A DNA stretch of 47,299 nucleotides from Nitrospirota bacterium. Its GTDB lineage: Bacteria > Nitrospirota > Thermodesulfovibrionia > Thermodesulfovibrionales > UBA6898. Below the pieces are notes generated by a model. That model ran no database searches. It was not told the DNA's origin and saw only the letters and a list, made by a program, of their open reading frames with translations. The stretch lies in the NCBI GenBank assembly GCA_021825365.1, contig JAKAHR010000028.1:1-47299 (forward strand), written 5' to 3'. This document shows, piece by piece, positions 23,795 to 32,821 of the stretch; positions within the stretch are counted from its first letter, which is position 1, and every line of letters starts with the position of its first letter. The position numbers and the translations under genes were made by a program.

Positions 23795-25906
23795 TCAGAT
23801 CTTGGTGAGGTTGGCCAGTTTGAGGGAGAGGCGTTTCACGCCGATATTGGGGAAATTCACCATCACCTTCTGGTCGTCTCCGTCCCCGTAACAATCCCGT
23901 ATGACCCCGATCCCCCAGACGGGATGTTTGACCCTGCAACCCGAGGAGAAGAGCGGCTTGACCTTCTTGATCTCGGGCCTCGCCTTTTCGCCCCTGCACC
24001 GCATGTCGCGGGGCTCTGACACCTTCTCGATCCAGTGGCAGAAATTCCGGGGGAGGTCCCTGAGGAAGCGGGAGGGTTCCTGCTCCTGTATCCGCGAATA
24101 GAGCCTCCGCTTCCGTGCTCCGCTCAGGAGCAGCAGGTCCTTCGCGCGGGTCATCCCCACGTAGAAGAGCCTCCTCTCCTCGGCGATCTCTTCCTCGTTG
24201 CCATTGGCCTTGAAATAGGGGAGAAGCCCCTCCTCAAGACCGATGATGAAAACAACAGGGAACTCAAGGCCCTTGGCATTGTGCATGGTCATGAGAGAGA
24301 CGTGGTCGCCGCCGGAGGATTCCTCGACAGTCGTGAGCAGCGAGGCCCGGTCGATAAATTCCCGGATATCCTTTCCCTCGGCCAGGGCGATGAGTTCGGC
24401 GACGTGCCCTTTCCGGTCGTCGTCGAGACTCGCCAGGTAGCCGGTCTTCTCGATGACCGCCTTGAGGAATGCATCCGCGGAGTCGTAAGAACCTGACGAC
24501 AGTTTCTCCACGAGCGTGGCGAAGGCCCCCAGTTTGTCCTTGGTCGCCGTGACGATGCCGTTTCCCCTGATGCAGGCCTTTATGGTGTCGAAGATGCTCA
24601 TCGTCTTCTTCTTGGCCTCGTTCTCGAGCTTCGAGAGGGTCGCCGAGCCGATGCCGCGGGGCGGGCAATTGATAATCCGCCTCAGGCTGACGTTGTCGCC
24701 GTGGTTCAGGATGAGCCGGGCATACGCGATGACGTCCTTGATCTCCTTGCGCTGGTAGAAGCTGATGCCGCCGACGATATGGTAGGGAAGGCCGGTCTCG
24801 CGCAGGGCGTCCTCCACGGGACGTGACTGGAGGTTCACCCGGTACAGGATGCCGACATCCCGGTAGGCGAAGGCGCCTTTCAGGAAGAGTTCCTTGATGA
24901 TCTTCGAGACGTGTTTTGCCTCCTCCTCCTCGTTCACCAGCCAGCAGAAATGCACCTTTTCGCCGGCGCCCCGTTCTGTCCAGAGCTTCTTCGCCTTGCG
25001 GCTGGTGTTGCCGGAGATGACCGCATGGGAGGCGTCGAGTATATTCTGGGTGGAGCGATAGTTTCTCTCGAGCCTCACGACCCGCGCCCCGGGGAAGTCT
25101 TTTTCGAACCGGAGGATATGCTTCACGTCAGCCCCGCGGAAGCGGTAGATGCTCTGGTCGTCGTCGCCCACGGCGCAAATGTTTTTGTGGTCACGGGCCA
25201 GCAGCCTGACCAGCTGGTACTGCGAGGCGTTGAGGTCCTGGAATTCGTCGACGAGGATATGGGGAAATGCAGCCTGGTATTTCTTGAGGGAAGGCTGATG
25301 TTCCTTGAACAGTTTTACCGTCAGCATGATCAGGTCGTCGAAATCGAGGGCGTTGCTCCGCCTCAGTTCGTCCTGGTAGCGGACATATACCTTGGCGAGC
25401 TTTTCATCGAAGCCGAAGCCGTCCCCTGTGGAGAGGAAATCCTCGGGGCCTATGAGGGAGGACTTCAGGAGATTGATCCGCGAGGAGACTCCCTTATAGA
25501 GCGCCTCATATATCTTGAACTCCTTCAGGATATGACGGATGAGCGTGCAGCGGTCATCCTCGTCATAGATGGAAAAGTCAGGGGCGTACCCGAGGGTCTT
25601 TATCTCTTTTCTGAGTATCTTGCCGCACTGGGAATGGAGCGTGCCGATCCAGGTCTGCCGGAGGTCCTTTCCCAGGAGGTGCTGTATCCGCTCCTTCATC
25701 TCGTTTGCCGCCTTGTTGGTGAAGGTGACGGTGAGGATGGATTCGGGAGAGACCTTGTGGGTCTTCACCAGGTATGCGTATTTATGCGTGATTACCCTTG
25801 TCTTGCCGCTGCCTGCCCCTGCAAGTACCAGCAGGGGACCATCACAATGCTTTAATGCCTCTTTCTGCTGTGGATTGAGATCTTGCATTAAACTTTCTTT
25901 TGACAT
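23795..25906 (-). CDS. pcrA: ATP-dependent 3'-5' DNA helicase, UvrD/PcrA family
   Basis: A 703-residue superfamily 1A helicase for nucleotide excision repair, mismatch repair and removal of RecA filaments. Motifs in order: LNPQQKEAL (Q motif), AGAGSGKTRVITHK (I), TFTNKAANEMKERI (Ia), DEFQDLN (II), GDDDQSIYRFRGAD (III), LERNYRST (IV), TMHNAKGLEFPVVFI (V) and EERRLFYVGMTRA (VI). A small C-terminal beta domain with VKHPVWGIGVI resembles the PcrA/UvrD Tudor-like fold that contacts RNA polymerase. The start is ATG 25906 (MSKESL); ATG 25888 (MQDLNPQQ) is an alternative. Longer readings run into glmS. Confidence 0.94.
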   Translation of the reverse strand: MSKESLMQDLNPQQKEALKHCDGPLLVLAGAGSGKTRVITHKYAYLVKTHKVSPESILTVTFTNKAANEMKERIQHLLGKDLRQTWIGTLHSQCGKILRKEIKTLGYAPDFSIYDEDDRCTLIRHILKEFKIYEALYKGVSSRINLLKSSLIGPEDFLSTGDGFGFDEKLAKVYVRYQDELRRSNALDFDDLIMLTVKLFKEHQPSLKKYQAAFPHILVDEFQDLNASQYQLVRLLARDHKNICAVGDDDQSIYRFRGADVKHILRFEKDFPGARVVRLERNYRSTQNILDASHAVISGNTSRKAKKLWTERGAGEKVHFCWLVNEEEEAKHVSKIIKELFLKGAFAYRDVGILYRVNLQSRPVEDALRETGLPYHIVGGISFYQRKEIKDVIAYARLILNHGDNVSLRRIINCPPRGIGSATLSKLENEAKKKTMSIFDTIKACIRGNGIVTATKDKLGAFATLVEKLSSGSYDSADAFLKAVIEKTGYLASLDDDRKGHVAELIALAEGKDIREFIDRASLLTTVEESSGGDHVSLMTMHNAKGLEFPVVFIIGLEEGLLPYFKANGNEEEIAEERRLFYVGMTRAKDLLLLSGARKRRLYSRIQEQEPSRFLRDLPRNFCHWIEKVSEPRDMRCRGEKARPEIKKVKPLFSSGCRVKHPVWGIGVIRDCYGDGDDQKVMVNFPNIGVKRLSLKLANLTKI

Positions 25907-25976
25907 TATTTGATCCAGGCATTTTAGGATAACAGATTTACCCCCTATAAATCCAGTATGCAAGCCAAAAAGACGG

Positions 25977-27803
25977 TTATTCGACGGTGACGCTCTTGGC
26001 CAGGTTTCTCGGCTGGTCGACGTCGCACCCCCGGAGAACGCCGATATGGTAGGCGAGCAGCTGCAGGGGAACCGCAAGAAGGAGCGGGGAGAGAAAGTGG
26101 TTGGAGTCGGGTACGGTGACGCAGTTGCCGGAGATCTCTTCCACCTCGCGGGCGCTCTCCGTGGCGACGGCGATGACGTTGCCCCCCCTGCTGTTGACCT
26201 CCTGGATGTTCGTGAGCATCTTCTCGAAGAGCGAGTCCCGCGAGACGAGGATGACGACCGGGAGTTCCTCGTCGATGAGGGCGATGGGCCCGTGCTTCAT
26301 TTCGCCGGCCGGGTATCCCTCGGCGTGGATGTAGGATATCTCCTTGAGCTTCAGCGCCCCCTCGAGGGCGATCGGATAGTTGATGCCCCTCCCGAGGTAG
26401 ATGAACCCGCGGGCCCTGCAATAGTCACGGGCGATCGACCTGATCGCCTCATCGGAAGAGAGGGCCCTTTCAATCTTGCCGGGCAGCAGGAGCAGTTCAT
26501 CGAGGAGTTCACGGGAGCGCGGCTCATCGAGGGTCCCCTTCAGGCGGCCCAGGGCGATGGCGAGAAGGTACACCGCCGTCACCTGGGTAAGAAACGCCTT
26601 TGTCGAGGCGACGCCGATCTCGGGGCCCGAATGCGTGTAGAAGACGGCGTCAGCCTCCCGCGCCGAGGTGCTGCCGACGACATTGCAGATACTCAGCGCC
26701 TTTGCCCCCAGCCGCTTCGCCTCGCGCTGAGCCGCGAGGGTGTCCGCCGTCTCCCCTGACTGCGTGATGACGACCATGAGGTGGGTCGCATCCACCAGAG
26801 GCCTCCGGTATCTGAACTCCGAGGCGATGTCCACCTCCACCGGGATCCGGGCCAACTCCTCGATCATATACTTGGCCGCGAGGGCGGCATGCCAGGAGGT
26901 CCCGCAGGCGACGATGAATATCTTGCTGATCCCGGAGAGCATCCCGCTGGATAGTCCGAATTCCTCCAGGTTGATCTCGCCGGTCTCCGGGGAGAACCTG
27001 CCCCTGACCGTGTCGCTCACCGCCCGGGGCTGTTCGAAAATCTCCTTGAGCATGAAATGACGATACCCGCCTTTTTCGGCCATCGACGGGCTCCAGGTGA
27101 CGGAGGTCACTTCCTTATGCACCGGTGTGCCGTCAAGGGACGTGACGACGACCCCGTCGGTGGTGAGGATGACCATTTCTTCCTCGTCCAGGAAGAGCAC
27201 GTCCCGGGAATAGTTCAGAAACGCCGGCACGTCCGAGGCGATGAAGTATTCGCCGTCGCCGATGCCGACTACCAGGGGGCTGTCTTTCCTGACTCCCACC
27301 ACCTTTCCCGGCTCCTGCTCGTTGATGACCGCCAGTGCGTATGCTCCGCGGACTTCCCTGAGCGCCTCCCGCACGGCCTCCTCCAGGGGCAGCCGGTTGC
27401 AATGGTCGCGGATCAGGTGGCAGAGCACCTCGGTGTCCGTGTCGGATGCGAAGCTGTAGCCCTTCTCGGCAAGTTTCTTCTTGAGGGGCAGGTAGTTTTC
27501 AATGATGCCGTTATGGACGAGCACGACCCCTCCGGAACGGTGCGGATGGGCATTTTCCTCGGACGGTTTCCCATGGGTTGCCCAGCGGGTGTGGCCTATG
27601 GCGGTACTGCTGGTAAGATGTTCGTTTTCGATGATCGCCGACAGGTCCTTGATCTTGCCCTTGCACCGCCTGACGTCAATCCCCTGGCCGGAAAAAAAGG
27701 CGACCCCTGCAGAATCGTATCCGCGGTATTCAAGCCGCTTAAGCCCTTCAAGGACGACGCTGACCGCGTTCCTGTTGCCGATATATCCGATTATTCCGCA
27801 CAT
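25977..27803 (-). CDS. glmS: Glutamine-fructose-6-phosphate aminotransferase (isomerizing)
   Basis: It makes glucosamine-6-phosphate from fructose-6-phosphate and glutamine, the first step towards UDP-GlcNAc. The 608-residue protein starts MCGIIGYIG, so the catalytic Cys1 is exposed after Met removal; this fixes the start at 27803. The N-terminal glutaminase has EYRGYDSAG, GHTRWATHG and HNGIIEN. Two SIS sugar-isomerase domains follow (ACGTSWHAALAAKY, SQSGETADT-like ITQSGETADTLAA), and the C-terminus is QPRNLAKSVTVE. It is 25 nt downstream of glmU, so the two amino-sugar genes are one unit. Confidence 0.97.
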   Translation of the reverse strand: MCGIIGYIGNRNAVSVVLEGLKRLEYRGYDSAGVAFFSGQGIDVRRCKGKIKDLSAIIENEHLTSSTAIGHTRWATHGKPSEENAHPHRSGGVVLVHNGIIENYLPLKKKLAEKGYSFASDTDTEVLCHLIRDHCNRLPLEEAVREALREVRGAYALAVINEQEPGKVVGVRKDSPLVVGIGDGEYFIASDVPAFLNYSRDVLFLDEEEMVILTTDGVVVTSLDGTPVHKEVTSVTWSPSMAEKGGYRHFMLKEIFEQPRAVSDTVRGRFSPETGEINLEEFGLSSGMLSGISKIFIVACGTSWHAALAAKYMIEELARIPVEVDIASEFRYRRPLVDATHLMVVITQSGETADTLAAQREAKRLGAKALSICNVVGSTSAREADAVFYTHSGPEIGVASTKAFLTQVTAVYLLAIALGRLKGTLDEPRSRELLDELLLLPGKIERALSSDEAIRSIARDYCRARGFIYLGRGINYPIALEGALKLKEISYIHAEGYPAGEMKHGPIALIDEELPVVILVSRDSLFEKMLTNIQEVNSRGGNVIAVATESAREVEEISGNCVTVPDSNHFLSPLLLAVPLQLLAYHIGVLRGCDVDQPRNLAKSVTVE

Positions 27804-27828
27804 ACTGTCAGGGCGCACGAACGGGGAC

Positions 27829-29235
27829 TCACCTGCCCCGGCGTCCGCCACCTCCTTCTGTCCGTGGTGATGACTTCTTTTTTTTCGCCCAGCCCGGCAC
27901 ATTTTTCTGCGCGACCCTGCTTATGGCGAGCGCCCCGGGGGGAACGTCTTTTGTGATGGTCGAGCCCGCCCCCACGTAGGAGCCCTTGCCGACACGCACC
28001 GGCGCGACCAGTTGTGTATCGCTTCCGATGAATGCGCCTTCGCCGATGACGGTGACATGCTTGCGGACCCCGTCGTAATTGCAGGTGATGGTGCCGGCCC
28101 CGATATTGACGCCCCTGCCGATGACCGCATCACCGAGATAGCTCAGGTGAGAGGCCTTCGACCCGGCGCCTACGCGTGCCTTCTTGAGTTCGACGAAATT
28201 GCCGATCCGGGCGCCTGTTCCCACATCGGAGCCGGGGCGCAGATGGGCAAACGGGCCGACCGAGGCGAGGGACCGTATGTGCGACCCCTCGATTACGGAG
28301 GAGTCTTTTACGACCGCGGAGTCTCCGATCACGCTGTCTGTCACCCGCACGTTCGGATAGATCGTCGCTTCCCTGCCGATCCTGGTGCTTCCTTCGATAT
28401 GGACATTGGGGTAGACGACGGTCCCCCCGCCGATGACGGCATCGGGGTGAATGAAGACGGAATCGGGATCAACGAAGCTGACCCCCTTTTCGATCCATGC
28501 CGAGACGATCCTCTTCCTCATGAAAGCCGATGCCCGATGGAGCTCCTCGCGCGTATTGACCCCCATGAACTCCTCTTCCCTGCCGATGCAGCTGGAACCG
28601 GTCCTCAGCCCCGCGGCATGGGCGGCGGCGATGATGTCCGTGAGGTAGTACTCTCCCGTTACCCTGTTGATCCGTATGGCGTCAAGGAGCGGCAGGACGT
28701 TGTGGTTGATCGCATAGACGCCGCTGTTGACCTCGGTGATGTGTTTCTGCTCCGCGTGGGCGTCTTTTTCTTCGACGATGGCGATGACCCGTCCCCCCCG
28801 GTCCCGGACGATCCTTCCGTACCCCGCAGGGTTGCCTGCGGAGAACGAGAGCACGGACAGGGCATTGCGGCCCGACCGGTGGAGCCTCAGAAACAGGCGT
28901 ATGGTAGCGGGGCTGAGAAGGGGCGTATCGCCGTTCATGACAATGACCACGCCATGGAATCCCCGAAGGGCCGGGAGGGCGCACGACAGGGCATGGGCTG
29001 TTCCTCTCGGTCTTGGCTGCACGGCGTACGAAATCCGTTCAGTCCCGATGGCGCTGCTGACGCCTTTCCGGTCCTTCCCCGTAACGATCACGGTCCTTTC
29101 CGGCCTCAACTGGCGGGCGGTCCTCACGACGAACTCGATCATCGAGACGCCGCAGACGCGGTGCAGCACCTTGGGGACAGGAGATCTCATCCTCGTGCCG
29201 AGGCCGGCTGCCAGGATGACACAGGCGGTCTTAAT
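27829..29235 (-). CDS. glmU: Bifunctional GlcNAc-1-P uridyltransferase/GlcN-1-P acetyltransferase with ATT start
   Basis: It acetylates glucosamine-1-P and then makes UDP-GlcNAc. The 468-residue protein has the N-terminal nucleotidyltransferase motif LAAGLGTRMRSPVPKVL and a C-terminal left-handed beta-helix of hexapeptide repeats. The acetyltransferase histidine lies in SKASHLSYLGDAVIG. Homologues begin four or five residues before CVILAAG. Here that position has no ATG, GTG or TTG. The codon is ATT at 29235, with GGGAGG six nt upstream, and it overlaps the end of the DUF502 gene by 5 nt. The next in-frame ATG would delete the LAAGLGTR motif, and upstream extension would overlap DUF502 by about 150 nt. 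Confidence 0.9.
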   Translation of the reverse strand: MKTACVILAAGLGTRMRSPVPKVLHRVCGVSMIEFVVRTARQLRPERTVIVTGKDRKGVSSAIGTERISYAVQPRPRGTAHALSCALPALRGFHGVVIVMNGDTPLLSPATIRLFLRLHRSGRNALSVLSFSAGNPAGYGRIVRDRGGRVIAIVEEKDAHAEQKHITEVNSGVYAINHNVLPLLDAIRINRVTGEYYLTDIIAAAHAAGLRTGSSCIGREEEFMGVNTREELHRASAFMRKRIVSAWIEKGVSFVDPDSVFIHPDAVIGGGTVVYPNVHIEGSTRIGREATIYPNVRVTDSVIGDSAVVKDSSVIEGSHIRSLASVGPFAHLRPGSDVGTGARIGNFVELKKARVGAGSKASHLSYLGDAVIGRGVNIGAGTITCNYDGVRKHVTVIGEGAFIGSDTQLVAPVRVGKGSYVGAGSTITKDVPPGALAISRVAQKNVPGWAKKKKSSPRTEGGGGRRGR

Positions 29236-29851
29236 GACCCACCTCCCGGATGGTGGCGGGTGCGGCGATGCCGCCGGAGAGGATGATCTTGATGCCCTCT
29301 TCGATCGAGATGTCGGTATAAAAAATGTCCTCGTCCCTGAGGAGAACGATTTCTCCGAGATAGAGGTTGTTCGTGGGCACATAGATCGCCTTGAGGCAGC
29401 ACCCCGCGTCGTCCTTCGTAGATTTCATCGTACACTCCTTGGTGAGGAAGCCGAAGGCAAAGGAGCCCTTTCTCGGGTACTCGATGATGACGAACGTCTT
29501 GAAGGAATTCGACTTGTTCTCCGGCGAGAAGGCGTCCACGAGATGCTTGACGGCGGTGTAGAATCCCTTGAAGACGGGTATCTTCACGAAGGCGAGTTCC
29601 ACGAACTGGATGATCTTCTTCCCGAAAACGTTTGTCGAGACGACCCCGACAATGAAGATGAGCGCCACCGCCGATGCAAAGCCGAGGCCCGGGACGTGGT
29701 AGTTGAGGAGCCTGAAATAGAAGGGCTCAAGCAGTCCGTCGACGAAGGCGAACAACTTGCCGATGACGAGGATGGTGATGATCGCCGGTATCGAGACGAA
29801 GAGACCCGTGATGAAACGCCGCTTGATAACGGCTGTCAGTGATATAGCCAT
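29231..29851 (-). CDS. DUF502 family membrane protein
   Basis: A 206-residue protein of the DUF502 family. It has FITGLFVSIPAIITILVIGKLFAFVDGLL (membrane helix 1), GFASAVALIFIVGVVSTNVFGKKI (helix 2), then the conserved soluble region IPVFKGFYTAVKHLVDAF, FVIIEYPRKGSFAFGFLT and VYVPTNNLYLGEI-like segments. No biochemical function is established for the family. It lies between yebC (44-nt gap) and glmU (5-nt overlap), so its expression is tied to amino-sugar synthesis. Confidence 0.88.
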   Translation of the reverse strand: MAISLTAVIKRRFITGLFVSIPAIITILVIGKLFAFVDGLLEPFYFRLLNYHVPGLGFASAVALIFIVGVVSTNVFGKKIIQFVELAFVKIPVFKGFYTAVKHLVDAFSPENKSNSFKTFVIIEYPRKGSFAFGFLTKECTMKSTKDDAGCCLKAIYVPTNNLYLGEIVLLRDEDIFYTDISIEEGIKIILSGGIAAPATIREVGH

Positions 29852-29895
29852 AATCGTTATGTTACTGTCGGCGCCGGGGATAACGCAATGATGAG

Positions 29896-30651
29896 TTATG
29901 CCCCTGCCTTCTCAGCCACCTTGTCGGGTATGTCGAAGTTGGCGTAGACATTCTGCACGTCGTCGTGGTCCTCGAGGACGTCCATCAGCCTGATCATCTG
30001 GTCGGCCGCCTTATCATCAAGAAGGACATAGTTCTTGGGAATCATGGTCACCTCGGCAGAGTCGACGGGTATCTTTGCCTTTTCCAGGGCCTCCCGGACG
30101 GCCTCAAAATCCTCCGGCGCCGTGATAATCTCATAGTTGTCCTCACCGGGGTCGTTTTTCATATCCTCCGCGCCGGCATCAAGGGCGGCCGACATGACGG
30201 TATCCTCGGAGGACTTAGACTTTTCAACGAGGATATACCCCTTCTTGTCGAACAGCCACGACACGCACCCCGTCTCCCCGAGGTTCCCGCCGTGCTTCGA
30301 CAGCATATGCCTGATTTCCGGGAGCGTGCGGTTCTTGTTGTCTGTCAAGACCTCGATCATAATGGCGACGCCTGCCGGTCCGTACCCCTCATAAACGTGT
30401 TCTTCATAGGAGACGCCGGGGAGTTCGCCGGTCCCTTTCATGATCGCCTTCTTGATGTTGTCATGCGGCATATTGACTTCCTTGGCCTTCTCAATAGCCG
30501 TGCGCAGGCGCGGGTTGCCGTCAGGGTCCCCGCCACCGATACGGGCCGCCACCGCGATCTCCTTGACGATCTTGGTGAAGGCCTTTCCCCTCTTCGCATC
30601 TGAGTGAGCCTTCTTGTGCTTTATCTGTGACCACTTTGAATGTCCTGACAC
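29896..30651 (-). CDS. yebC: YebC/PmpR family protein
   Basis: A 251-residue protein of the TACO1/YebC/PmpR family, whose members act as DNA-binding regulators or as translation factors relieving stalls at proline-rich stretches. It has the hallmark start [22 protein letters not shown], then [33 protein letters not shown] and TDNKNRT. The length is typical. The start is GTG 30651 with GGAGG 6 nt upstream. It is 21 nt after the lipoprotein gene. Confidence 0.95.
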   Translation of the reverse strand: MSGHSKWSQIKHKKAHSDAKRGKAFTKIVKEIAVAARIGGGDPDGNPRLRTAIEKAKEVNMPHDNIKKAIMKGTGELPGVSYEEHVYEGYGPAGVAIMIEVLTDNKNRTLPEIRHMLSKHGGNLGETGCVSWLFDKKGYILVEKSKSSEDTVMSAALDAGAEDMKNDPGEDNYEIITAPEDFEAVREALEKAKIPVDSAEVTMIPKNYVLLDDKAADQMIRLMDVLEDHDDVQNVYANFDIPDKVAEKAGA

Positions 30652-30672
30652 GCAAAACCTCCGGAACTCTGA

Positions 30673-31335
30673 TTATTTGGATATTCTTTTCCTGATCTCT
30701 TCCAGGCGTGCCGCGGAAAGCGCGCCCTCCCGCGTCTTCGGGAAGAGGGCGACGACGATCCTGTATCCCTTTTCAGCCTCAACGAGATCGCCCAGATTGA
30801 GCTTCGCCTCCGCATACATGAACATGTCCTGGGGTTTCGACAGTTTGCCTTTTTCGATATAGAGCCTGATCGACGGCGTGAATAATTTTATGAGCCGGTC
30901 CCACTGCTTGTTCCGGTAATAGCTGTCAGAGAGTGCTTTGTCGATCTCGCCCTTGACCTGAGACGCCGGATACCGCGCGATGAACCTGTTGTAGTATGCC
31001 TCTGCCCTGTCGAAGGCAGGAGGCGTGTGGTCGTTCAAACAGATGACGATGATCCTCCAGTAGGATTCCTGCGCCAGCGCCGCATCGGGATAGGAGTCTA
31101 TCAGCTCCTGGTACAGGCGCTCCACCTCGGGAAGCACCTGTGCCCTCTTGCCCTTATCGAGCGTTTCATATATCTTCTGGAAAAGTTCGAGGGCACGTTT
31201 GTCCTGCTCGGCCGGGGGCATAGCCTTGACCTCTTCCTGCGCCGGCTGCGGACGGTCGGGCGCCGTGGCGCACGACGAGATGCCCAGCGCCAGAACGCAG
31301 GCGAGCAGTATTGAAGGACATCGGGGAGCAAACAC
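30673..31335 (-). CDS. Lipoprotein with TPR-like helical repeats
   Basis: A 220-residue protein. The signal peptide ends in the lipobox ISSC (C22). The mature part is all helical, with repeats around WRIIVICLNDHTPPAFDRAEAYYNRFIARYP and a C-terminal YAEAKLNLGDLVEAEKGYRIVVALFPKT that match tetratricopeptide spacing. The function is unknown; similar envelope lipoproteins act as assembly scaffolds. The GTG at 31335 is only 2 nt from the predicted transcription start, so the message may be leaderless. It begins the unit running through yebC, DUF502, glmU and glmS. Confidence 0.7.
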   Translation of the reverse strand: MFAPRCPSILLACVLALGISSCATAPDRPQPAQEEVKAMPPAEQDKRALELFQKIYETLDKGKRAQVLPEVERLYQELIDSYPDAALAQESYWRIIVICLNDHTPPAFDRAEAYYNRFIARYPASQVKGEIDKALSDSYYRNKQWDRLIKLFTPSIRLYIEKGKLSKPQDMFMYAEAKLNLGDLVEAEKGYRIVVALFPKTREGALSAARLEEIRKRISK

Positions 31336-31356
31336 GGTTTTTTATAATAAAACCGT
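31334..31356. promoter_or_regulatory. Perfect 8-bp dyad over the -10 box and start codon
   Basis: ACGGTTTT, 7-nt centre, AAAACCGT. It covers the whole -10 box and reaches the first bases of the GTG start codon. Such a position suits a repressor operator. It cannot be a useful terminator for the regulator gene upstream because it would also sit inside the promoter. Confidence 0.45.
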
Positions 31357-31373
31357 TGCCTTTGCGCTGTCAA
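31344..31373 (-). promoter_or_regulatory. Promoter of the lipoprotein-yebC-glmU-glmS unit
   Basis: Minus strand: perfect -35 TTGACA (31373-31368), 18-nt spacer, -10 TATTAT (31349-31344). The predicted start, 31337, is 2 nt before the start codon. Confidence 0.6.
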
Positions 31374-31421
31374 GGAGGAAGGCAGGCGACGGGCTCCGGA
31401 TCAGCACGGATGCCGGAGGGT

Positions 31422-32789
31422 CTATTCGACTCCGTAGTCTTTTATCTTGGTCAGGAGGGTCTTATAGCTTACCTTCAGTAGTTCCGCTGCCCTGGTCTTG
31501 TTCCCCCTGGTTTCCCGGAGGGCGCGCACGATCCTCTCGGTCTCGGCGATGCGAGTCGCCTCTCTTGCCGTCTCCTCCAGGGGCCCGTCGAGAGGGACGT
31601 TCTTCAGGCACCGTTCAAGTGTGCTTTCACGGTCAAGGGAGAGATGCTCCGGCGTGATGGTCGCTCCGTCGCAGAGGATGATGGACCTCTCGATGCAATT
31701 TTCAAGCTCCCGGACATTGCCCTTCCATGGGTATTGCTGCAGAAGCTCAACCGCGTCGCCGGAGAGGGACTTGGGGGGTTTTTTCAGATCGCGACAGTAC
31801 TTGCCGATGAAGTAGTCCGACAGGAGGGGGATGTCCTCTCTCCTTTCCCTGAGAGGCGGTATGGTAATAGGGAATACGTTCAGGCGGTAGAAGAGGTCTT
31901 CCCGGAACAGCCTGCCTTCGACCGCCTGGGCCAGGTTCCTGTTGCTTGCCGCTACGACCCGCACGTCGATTCTGACCGCCTTGAGTCCCCCCAGCCGCTC
32001 GATCTCACCCTCCTGCAAAACGCGTAGGAGTTTGGTCTGGAGCGAGAGATCCATCTCCGCGATCTCGTCCAGAAATACTGTCCCCTTGTCCGCCAGCTCG
32101 AACTTGCCTATCTTCCTGGCGTCGGCGCCGGTGAAGGAACCTCTTTCGTGGCCGAAGAGTTCGCTTTCAAGGAGCTCGCGGGGGATGGCCGCGCAGTTGA
32201 TCGGCACGAACGGATAGGGGCTCCGGGGGCTCAGATCATGGATGGCCCTCGCAAAGAGTTCCTTGCCGGTGCCGCTTTCTCCGAGGAGAAGCACCGTTGT
32301 CTTGCCCGGCGCCACCTTCTGTACTTTCTGGGCCACGTCGACAATGCCGTTGCTTTTGCCGATGATCTTTGGTGCCCCGAGCCGTTCCGCCAATTCGTCT
32401 TTGAGGAGGATGTTTTCGGTCAGCACCCGCTGGTTTTCGAGCGCCCGCCTGATCAGCAGGAGGAGATGGTCAGTGTCGAACGGCTTTGTGATGAAGTCAT
32501 AGGCGCCTTCTTTCATCGCGGTGACGGCGGTCTCAACAGTGCCGAACGCTGTCATCATGATGACCGGCGTCAGGGCGTTCTCCGCCTTTGAGGCCCTGAG
32601 CACCTCGATTCCGTCCTTCTTCGGCAGCTTCAGGTCGGAGAGCACGAGATCGCAATGGCCTTCGCGGATGAGCCGGATCCCCTCAAGGCCATCCCTCGCG
32701 ATGACCGTGCGGTAGCCCTCTGCCTCGATCGTCTCCCGGAGCATCTGGGCCATAGACTCTTTATCTTCTACAACAAGGACGGTCGGCAC
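31422..32789 (-). CDS. NtrC-family sigma-54-dependent response regulator
   Basis: A 455-residue activator with three domains. The receiver (1-120) has phospho-acceptor D52 in LVLSDLKLP. The AAA+ domain has Walker A GESGTGKE, the sigma-54-contact loop GSFTGA in place of the usual GAFTGA, Walker B VFLDEIAEM, and the sensor region REDLFYRLNVFPI. The C-terminal Fis-type helix-turn-helix is RIVRALRETRGNKTRAAELLKVSYKTLLTKIKDY. It should activate sigma-54 promoters when phosphorylated; two such promoters are predicted in this window (35236 and 46100). The start is GTG 32789. Its histidine kinase partner is not adjacent. Confidence 0.95.
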   Translation of the reverse strand: MPTVLVVEDKESMAQMLRETIEAEGYRTVIARDGLEGIRLIREGHCDLVLSDLKLPKKDGIEVLRASKAENALTPVIMMTAFGTVETAVTAMKEGAYDFITKPFDTDHLLLLIRRALENQRVLTENILLKDELAERLGAPKIIGKSNGIVDVAQKVQKVAPGKTTVLLLGESGTGKELFARAIHDLSPRSPYPFVPINCAAIPRELLESELFGHERGSFTGADARKIGKFELADKGTVFLDEIAEMDLSLQTKLLRVLQEGEIERLGGLKAVRIDVRVVAASNRNLAQAVEGRLFREDLFYRLNVFPITIPPLRERREDIPLLSDYFIGKYCRDLKKPPKSLSGDAVELLQQYPWKGNVRELENCIERSIILCDGATITPEHLSLDRESTLERCLKNVPLDGPLEETAREATRIAETERIVRALRETRGNKTRAAELLKVSYKTLLTKIKDYGVE

Positions 32790-32821
32790 GCTCTATTGTA
32801 CCTCATGATCGGCTCTAATCA

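Noticed and set aside
25907..26077. Longer N-terminus of the UvrD/PcrA helicase
   Set aside because: It overlaps the 3' end of glmS and has no family similarity.
26046..26759. Long open frames opposite glmS and glmU on the plus strand
   Set aside because: They are shadow frames of GC-rich genes; no ribosome site, motif or gap to support them.
27804..27902. Longer N-terminus of GlmS
   Set aside because: The catalytic cysteine must follow the initiator Met (MCGIIG), which fixes the start at 27803.
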